Part shown: positions 6,003-10,388 of the stretch, one piece after another | Position numbering within the stretch: the stretch's first letter is position 1 | Layout: every line of letters begins with the position of its first letter | NCBI GenBank assembly: GCA_964480425.1 | Contig: CAYZPY010000089.1 | Location: 1 to 10,388, forward strand | Direction of reading: 5' to 3' | DNA length: 10,388 nt | Source: CAYYMD01 sp964480425 | GTDB taxonomy: Bacteria > Planctomycetota > Phycisphaerae > SM23-33 | Notes under the pieces: generated by a model | Told to the model about the DNA's origin: nothing | Seen by the model: only the letters and a program-made list of their open reading frames with translations | The model's database searches: none | Position numbers and translations under genes: made by a program

Positions 6003-6476
6003 ATGAGACTTACGTTAAAAGAAAGCATATGTCGCACCCGTCAGTTTCCCAGCGACGATTCGATCCTTTTAGGACGCGCCGAACTGCTCGGGGAGGACGA
6101 ACGGGACCTCATCGAAGCGGTTTTCGTGCGCAGCCAGTCGTCCGGGTCGCTTGCCCGGATGATGGGCGTCACCGAATCGACGATCCACCGACGGGTCCAC
6201 CGCCTGTGCAGGCGAATGACCAGTAATACATTCCTCGACGCCGCAAGAGCCCTGCCCTACCTGTCGCAACAGGACGCAATACTGGCGAAGATGAGATACT
6301 GCCAGGGGCTAAGCCAGAGACAGCTTTGCCGCCGGCTGGGTCTTTCGTACCACGCGCTTCGCCGCCGCCTCGACCAGGTCGGCACCCGGATAGACACCAT
6401 TCGCCGCCTGACCTGCAAAAACCGCACGAGCGGCGATCCGAAGGAGGCGGCGTCCGCCCAGACAGCACTTTTGTGA
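6003..6476 (+). CDS. small DNA-binding protein with two sigma-70 region 4-like helix-turn-helix domains
   Basis: This is the first gene of the operon, 157 residues, with AAAGGGG 7 bases before ATG 6003. The first HTH spans about 33-71 (ERDLIEAVF...SLARMMGVTESTIHRRVHRL). The second spans about 84-126 (LSQQDAILAKMRYCQGLSQRQLCRRLGLSYHALRRRL). Both have the helix spacing of sigma-70 region 4/LuxR-type domains, with acidic 'LGEDER'-like lead-ins, but regions 1-3 of a sigma factor are absent, so it should not act as an ordinary sigma factor. Possible roles are a local transcription regulator or a DNA-recognition subunit for the downstream terminase, analogous to a phage small terminase; the latter is pure inference. 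The C-terminal 25 residues look disordered. It ends 16 bp before the ABC-GNAT gene. Confidence 0.75.
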   Translation: MRLTLKESICRTRQFPSDDSILLGRAELLGEDERDLIEAVFVRSQSSGSLARMMGVTESTIHRRVHRLCRRMTSNTFLDAARALPYLSQQDAILAKMRYCQGLSQRQLCRRLGLSYHALRRRLDQVGTRIDTIRRLTCKNRTSGDPKEAASAQTALL

Positions 6477-6492
6477 AAATCCCGCCTCAGTA

Positions 6493-7524
6493 ATGTCAGA
6501 ATCGTACAAGACCGAGCGCCAATGGAGCATCCGCGCCGACGTTCGCCTGCGACGAAGCATACCCTCCCGCCGGCACGCCGAGCGTGTCGCGGAGATGTTC
6601 TCGCTAAGCGACAAGTGGGACGAGAGGATGTACGAAAATTTCGAATTGAAAATAGCGCCCGGGCAAATCGTCGCGATCGTGGGTCCGTCCGGCTCGGGCA
6701 AGAGCGTTTTACTGCGCCACGTCGAGCGCCGCGCGCCCGGCGCGATACGCCTTGACACCGTCGGGCTCTCGGCAAGCGCCGCGGCGGCGGTATCTTGCCT
6801 GCCCGGCGGGGAACTGGGCGACAAGCTGGAATTGCTGTGCCGCTGCGGGCTCGGCGAGGCCAAGGCGCTGGTCACCCCGGCGCGCCTGCTGTCGGCGGGT
6901 CAGTTGTATCGGCTCGCCCTGGCCGCGGCGCTGCACGAGGCGCGTCGGCGACAGGGCGCGTCGCTGATACTGGCCGATAACTTCGCCGACTGCCTCGACG
7001 AGGCCACCGGTGAAATTTTCGCCAGGGGAATCCGAAAAATAGTTACCGGCTCGCGGGTCGCGCTTATCGCGGCCACGCCACGCAGCGGGCTGATCAGGCA
7101 CCTGGCGCCCGACCGCCTGCTGGTCAAACCGCTGGACGCCCCGGCGCGTTTCGCCCGTCGACCGACGCGAAGCCCCCGGGCGCAACGGGCGCCGCGATGG
7201 CGCATCACGCCGGGCACCATACGCGATTACGGCGCTCTTGGGCGGTTCCATTACCTTGGCGGCCCGCCCGCCGCTCACAAACGTGTATACGTTATTTGCA
7301 CGCCGCGGCGGATGCTGAAGTCCTCGGCGGGCGTCCCGAAAACCGCGGCGATTCTGACTGTCTCCCCACCGTTGGCGAACGTTCGCGGGCGCAACGTAGC
7401 CACCTGCGGGCGGTACATCCGCCAGGGGCGCAGCGTCGGCATGCGTCGGCTCAACGCCGAGATGGAATGCATCTCGCGCGTGATCGTGCATCCGATATTC
7501 CGCGGGTGCTCGCTGGGACGGTGA
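6493..7524 (+). CDS. ABC-type ATPase fused to a GNAT-like acetyltransferase domain (COG2401-type), cut by an internal stop
   Basis: This 343-residue reading belongs to the group of soluble ABC ATPases fused to a predicted acetyltransferase; it has no membrane segment, and the family's biological role is unknown to me. Walker A is GPSGSGKS (64-71), the signature is LSAGQ (133-137) and Walker B is SLILAD (157-162). The catalytic Glu after Walker B is Asn163, and the H-loop His seems to be Pro196 (AATPRSG), so hydrolysis may be weak or lost. A GNAT-like region starts near 240 (DYGALGRFHYLGG) and reaches the acetyl-CoA loop ISRVIVHPIFRGCSLGR (327-343), in which Ser340 replaces the usual Gly. An in-frame TGA then stops translation, although the homologous-looking sequence continues without frame change to 7698. 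No clear ribosome site precedes ATG 6493, so translation may be coupled to the HTH gene 16 bp upstream. Confidence 0.8.
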   Translation: MSESYKTERQWSIRADVRLRRSIPSRRHAERVAEMFSLSDKWDERMYENFELKIAPGQIVAIVGPSGSGKSVLLRHVERRAPGAIRLDTVGLSASAAAAVSCLPGGELGDKLELLCRCGLGEAKALVTPARLLSAGQLYRLALAAALHEARRRQGASLILADNFADCLDEATGEIFARGIRKIVTGSRVALIAATPRSGLIRHLAPDRLLVKPLDAPARFARRPTRSPRAQRAPRWRITPGTIRDYGALGRFHYLGGPPAAHKRVYVICTPRRMLKSSAGVPKTAAILTVSPPLANVRGRNVATCGRYIRQGRSVGMRRLNAEMECISRVIVHPIFRGCSLGR

Positions 7525-7698
7525 CTTGTCGAGCACGCACTGAAAACCGCACAAACCCCCCTTATCGAGACGCTGGCGGTCATGGGCGCCATACACCCCC
7601 TGTTCGAAAAGGCGGGCATGACCTGTTACGGCGTGTTCGACGGCAAAACCAGACGCTACCGCTACTACCTGGCGCAAACCCCGCTCGTCGGGCGGTGA
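7525..7698 (+). pseudogene. detached C-terminal part of the ABC-GNAT protein
   Basis: In the same frame as the ABC-GNAT gene, right after the TGA at 7522-7524, 57 codons read LVEHALKTAQ... through ETLAVMGAIHPLFEKAGM to a TGA at 7696-7698. This is the expected end of the GNAT-like domain (LVEHAL after the acetyl-CoA loop, then an HPLFEKAGM motif). The TGA stands where an Arg is expected (GR-x-LVEH), one transition from CGA. The segment is lost unless the stop is read through, suppressed or a sequence error. Confidence 0.75.
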
Positions 7699-7741
7699 AA
7701 TTTTCCAACCATACGCCAATTCGCAACGGGAGTATTCACAC

Positions 7742-9216
7742 GTGGGCAAAACAACCGTCAAAAAACGAAAAACCGCAAAAATTCTTCCGCTCAAACGCCC
7801 CAAAAACCGCGCCCAACTGAAGCGCCTGGTCGAGGAGACGTTCGGTCTGACTATTCCCGCCTCGTCGATGTGCGAGCATCACGACTCGCCGCTGGATTAT
7901 CTTGCACGGAGTTTTTTTCACAGGAAGACCTGGTCGTTTGGGCCTGCCGGGGAGGAGGCAAGACGATGCTGGCGGCCGTGGCGACGATTCTGGACGGGTT
8001 GTTCCGCCCGCCGGCAAAGATCCGCATCATCGGCGGCAGCTTCGACCAGTCGTCGCGCCTGGGCGAGTACATTCGCGATTTTTTGCGGGACAATCCGCAT
8101 TTCGTCCAGGGGCGCATGACAAAGGAGCGGATCGTGCTCCGCGGCGGTTCGGAGATACGCATCCTGGCACAGTCGCAGCGTGCCGTCCGCGGACAGCACG
8201 TCCAGAAAATCCGCTGCGACGAGGTGGACCTGTTCGACGCCGAGGTCTGGCGGGCGCTGCAATTCACCACGCGCTCCCGGGGGCCCACGCGGGGCGCCAT
8301 CGAGGTGCTTTCCACCCTCCACCGCCCCGGCGGGCTGATGCAGCGCCTGATCGACCGGGCGCAGGTCGCCCCGCGACAGGACGTCGCCGAAAACAGTACC
8401 AATCCGAACCAGGGATATCGCCTCGTCCGCTGGTGCCTGTGGGACGTCATCGAGCGCTGCGGCGACGGGCGGAGGTGCGAAGACTGCCTGCTGGGCGAAG
8501 ACTGCCGCGGCGCGGCGAAAAACGCCGACGGGTTCTTTCCCATCGACGACGCGATCACCATAAAGGCCCGCTCCTCGCGAGTCGCCTGGGAGGCGGAAAT
8601 GCTCTGCCGCGGCGCCCAGCGTGAGTGGCTGGTGTTCGAGGAGTTCAAACCGGGACGGCACGTGGGAAAGGTCCGATACTGCCCCGAATGGCCTCTGTAC
8701 CGCGCGATAGACTTCGGCTATCGCAACCCGCTGGTGTGCCTGTGGATTCAGGTAACCCCCGCAGGGGGCATTCACGTGCTGGACGAGTACGTCCGCGCGC
8801 GGCTGGGGCTGGCGCGGCACGCCGCCGAGATTCTAAAACGCGACCCGGGACCGGTCAGGATGACCTACATCGACCCCGCGGGGCGGCAGAAGGAATCCAC
8901 CTCCGGGGCGGCGTGCACGGAGATTCTCGCCGCCGCAGGAATCCCCTGCGCCTGGCGGGGCAGCACCATCGAGGAGGGGCTGGAACTCATCCGCTGCGCG
9001 CTTGCCCCTGCCGTGGGCAACCCGACCATCACCATCCATCCCCGATGCGCCAAACTCACAGGCGCGTTCGATTCCTACCATTATCCCCCGCCGGATTCCT
9101 CCGCACCGTCGGACCGCCCCGTAAAGGACGGACCGGACCACCTCATAGACGCACTGCGTTATTTCTTCGTCAACCGCTGCCGGCCGAGAATTGCCACAAG
9201 ACGGGTAAGATATTAA
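7742..9216 (+). CDS. terminase large subunit-like ATPase/nuclease, requires a -1 frameshift
   Basis: The protein resembles phage DNA-packaging motors: an ATPase that pulls or remodels DNA, plus an RNase H-like nuclease that cuts it. Reading from GTG 7742 (GGGAG upstream), the N-terminus includes MCEHHDSPLDYLARSFF (43-59). The frame must then slip back one base in a T7 run (7912-7918) to continue SQEDLVVWACRGGGKT. The joined product is 491 residues. Walker A is ACRGGGKT (68-75) and Walker B is IRCDEVD (157-163, Asp160/Glu161). Nuclease acidic residues are Asp324 (AIDFG), Asp378 (TYIDPAG) and Asp466/Asp470 (GPDHLIDALRYF). An unusual cysteine cluster, C240-x5-C246-x2-C249-x5-C255, lies between the two domains and could bind zinc or an Fe-S cluster. 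Without the shift only a 125-residue product ending at 8119 is made. No portal, capsid or protease gene is nearby. Confidence 0.8.
7912..7918 (+). other. T7 run and slippery heptamer at the terminase frame break
   Basis: In the frame from GTG 7742 the codons are AG-T TTT TTT, so the heptamer T_TTT_TTT is in exactly the register of a canonical -1 slippery site. A -1 slip yields TCA CAG GAA GAC, joining the two halves of the ATPase domain. A one-base loss from an original T8 run, or slippage by RNA polymerase, gives the same result. Confidence 0.65.
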
Positions 9217-9230
9217 ACTGCGCCTCTGCC

Positions 9231-10100
9231 ATGTCACAAAAGCAGGTATATCTCAACGGGCAACTGGTGCCCGCCGGGCGTGCGGCGGTGAGCGTCTCCG
9301 ACGCCGGGTTTCTCCACGGCGCCTCGGTGTTCACGACGATGCTGGCGCGCAACGGCGTTGTGTTTCGCCTGGAGCGACACCTTGGGCGTCTGATGGACAC
9401 GGTGCGGCACTTCGGTCTGCGGACCGACGCCACCGAAGACTCTCTGACCCGCACGACGGGCAACCTGTTGTCGGTCAACAAACTCCCCGACGCCCGCGTG
9501 CGCATCACGCTTACCGGCGGCGACGTCCACGGCGGGCCGCCCACCACGCTGATAACCGCCGACGAACTGCCCGAATATCCCCGGCACTGGTATCGGGACG
9601 GCATAGCGGTGATCATCTCGTCGTTCCGACAGGCCCCGGACGACGCGCTGCTTGGCTACAAGACCGGATGCTACTTCGCACGGGTTCTTGCCATGCGCCA
9701 GGCCGCCGCGACGGGCGCGGCAGAGGCCCTGTGGTTCACCACCGACCACCGCCTGGCGGAGGCGTGCTACTGCAACGTCTTTATCGTAAGCGGCGGCAAG
9801 GTCCGCACGCCCCCGCTCGAGACGCCAGTGCTTCCGGGCGTGGTGCGCCAGGCGGTGCTGGAGTTGTGCGCCCAACTGGACATCGAGGTCGACGACGACT
9901 CGCCCATCAGCGCAGAGGAGACGCTTGAGGCGGATGAAGTGTTCCTGACCGCCTCGTGCAGCGGCATATGCCCGGTGGCGCGGATAGACGCCCGGGCAAC
10001 GGCGCCGGCGCCGGGACAAGTCACACGGAAAATCATGGATGCATATCGTCAACTGCTCAAGCGCGAATGCCCGACGGGCGCGAAAGGAGCGGAAAAATGA
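9231..10100 (+). CDS. class IV PLP-dependent aminotransferase / aminodeoxychorismate lyase family
   Basis: This cytoplasmic PLP enzyme of fold type IV has 289 residues. It is either a branched-chain (or D-) amino acid aminotransferase or a 4-amino-4-deoxychorismate lyase of folate synthesis. Family features are YLNGQLVPAGRAAVSVSDAGFLHGASVFTTM near the N-terminus (7-37), RLERHLGRL (46-54), the PLP-binding Lys144 in LLGYKTGCYFARVLA, and the cofactor-contacting Glu177 in LAEACYCNVFIV. LPGVVRQAVLEL (201-212) and TASCSGICPVARID (240-253) complete the fold. I chose ATG 9231 because the similarity starts there; the frame is open far upstream but overlaps the terminase. No good Shine-Dalgarno is visible, and the start lies only 14 bp after the terminase stop, so reinitiation is possible. 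The downstream Nif3-like gene overlaps by ATGA, implying coupling. Confidence 0.85.
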   Translation: MSQKQVYLNGQLVPAGRAAVSVSDAGFLHGASVFTTMLARNGVVFRLERHLGRLMDTVRHFGLRTDATEDSLTRTTGNLLSVNKLPDARVRITLTGGDVHGGPPTTLITADELPEYPRHWYRDGIAVIISSFRQAPDDALLGYKTGCYFARVLAMRQAAATGAAEALWFTTDHRLAEACYCNVFIVSGGKVRTPPLETPVLPGVVRQAVLELCAQLDIEVDDDSPISAEETLEADEVFLTASCSGICPVARIDARATAPAPGQVTRKIMDAYRQLLKRECPTGAKGAEK

Positions 10101-10388
10101 AGGTAGCACAGGTATCCGAGGCGATTGAGCGAATCGCGCCACCGCAACTGGCGCAGGAATGGGACAACGTCGGTCTGCTGATCGGCGATGCCGACGCCGA
10201 GGTCAAAAAACTGCTGCTGTGCGTGGACCTGACCTCGGACGTGCTGGCCGAGGCGGTGCGGGCAAAGGCGCAGATGGTGCTGGCGTATCATCCGGTGATC
10301 TTCAGGGGCGTGGAGCGTCTGACGACCCGGGCGGCGCCGGTGGCGTATGCCGCGGCGCAGCGCGGACTGGCGGTTTACTCGCCCCACA
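10097..10388 (+). CDS. Nif3/YbgI-like dinuclear metal-centre protein (3' partial)
   Basis: The first 97 residues of a Nif3-family protein, a widespread dinuclear metal protein sometimes annotated as GTP cyclohydrolase I type 2; its physiological role is not settled. The sequence shows QEWDNVGLLIGD (20-31), LLLCVDLT (39-46), AYHPVIF (63-69) with metal-ligand candidate His65, and VYSPH (93-97) with candidate His97 at the window edge. Tyr64 takes the place of the first His of the frequent HHP motif, a variant found in other members. ATG 10097 overlaps the TGA of the aminotransferase gene (ATGA), and GGAG lies at 10085-10088. The frame is open to the window end. Confidence 0.85.
   Translation, partial: MKVAQVSEAIERIAPPQLAQEWDNVGLLIGDADAEVKKLLLCVDLTSDVLAEAVRAKAQMVLAYHPVIFRGVERLTTRAAPVAYAAAQRGLAVYSPH

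Noticed and set aside
7522..7524. TGA read as an amino acid (variant code or selenocysteine)
   Set aside because: TGA ends several intact neighbouring genes, the position expects Arg, and I see no convincing selenocysteine insertion hairpin right after it.
6709..7803. Long minus-strand open frame opposite the ABC-GNAT gene
   Set aside because: It is Arg/Ala-rich low-complexity shadow coding, with the Walker and GNAT motifs on the plus strand.
8625..9230. Upstream extension of the aminotransferase reading frame
   Set aside because: The extension overlaps the terminase nuclease domain out of frame and is Arg/Gly-rich; family similarity begins at Met 9231.
4370..9231. Flanking att direct repeats defining an integrated element
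   Set aside because: By eye I found no shared direct repeat of 10 bp or more between the region after nikR and the region before the aminotransferase gene, and no integrase is present.

Overview
The window looks like chromosomal DNA from an uncultured Planctomycetota bacterium, perhaps Phycisphaerae-like. I infer this from high G+C coding sequence, clear Shine-Dalgarno sites, a cytoplasmic GH29 fucosidase, a Tat-exported superoxide dismutase, NikR, and an ABC-ATPase/acetyltransferase fusion next to a terminase-like protein. The taxonomic guess is tentative. A run of ten N at 440-449 shows a scaffolded, probably metagenomic, assembly. The standard code is in use, since TGA ends several intact genes.

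Left part (1-4369): mostly metabolic and stress genes. They are a 5'-truncated ABC importer ATPase with a TOBE domain, an alpha-L-fucosidase, a convergent one-TM coiled-coil protein of unknown function, a Tat-signal Fe/Mn superoxide dismutase with a good intrinsic terminator, and a divergent nickel-responsive regulator NikR.

Middle (4370-6002): a 413-bp gene-free stretch packed with secondary structure holds a hairpin after nikR, a possibly bistable hairpin, a 156-bp long palindrome and a terminator-like hairpin. It is followed by a minus-strand CI/LexA-like self-cleaving repressor (HTH plus S24 peptidase, with scissile Ala-Gly and Ser/Lys dyad). Upstream of the repressor is a 431-bp intergenic region whose core is about 80% A+T and contains at least three inverted repeats. 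It separates the repressor from a divergent operon.

Cassette (6003-9216): a small protein with two sigma-region-4-like HTHs, a COG2401-type ABC ATPase fused to a GNAT-like domain, and a complete terminase-large-subunit-like ATPase/nuclease. No integrase, portal, capsid or small terminase is seen. The layout resembles a phage lysogeny switch driving a domesticated packaging or cleavage motor, and is the best candidate for an undescribed system. Two lesions occur in it. An in-frame TGA (7522-7524) interrupts the GNAT domain, and the terminase needs a -1 shift at a T7 run (7912-7918) that is also a canonical slippery heptamer.

Right end (9231-10388): a class IV PLP aminotransferase or aminodeoxychorismate lyase, translationally coupled by ATGA overlap to a Nif3-family metal protein that runs off the window.
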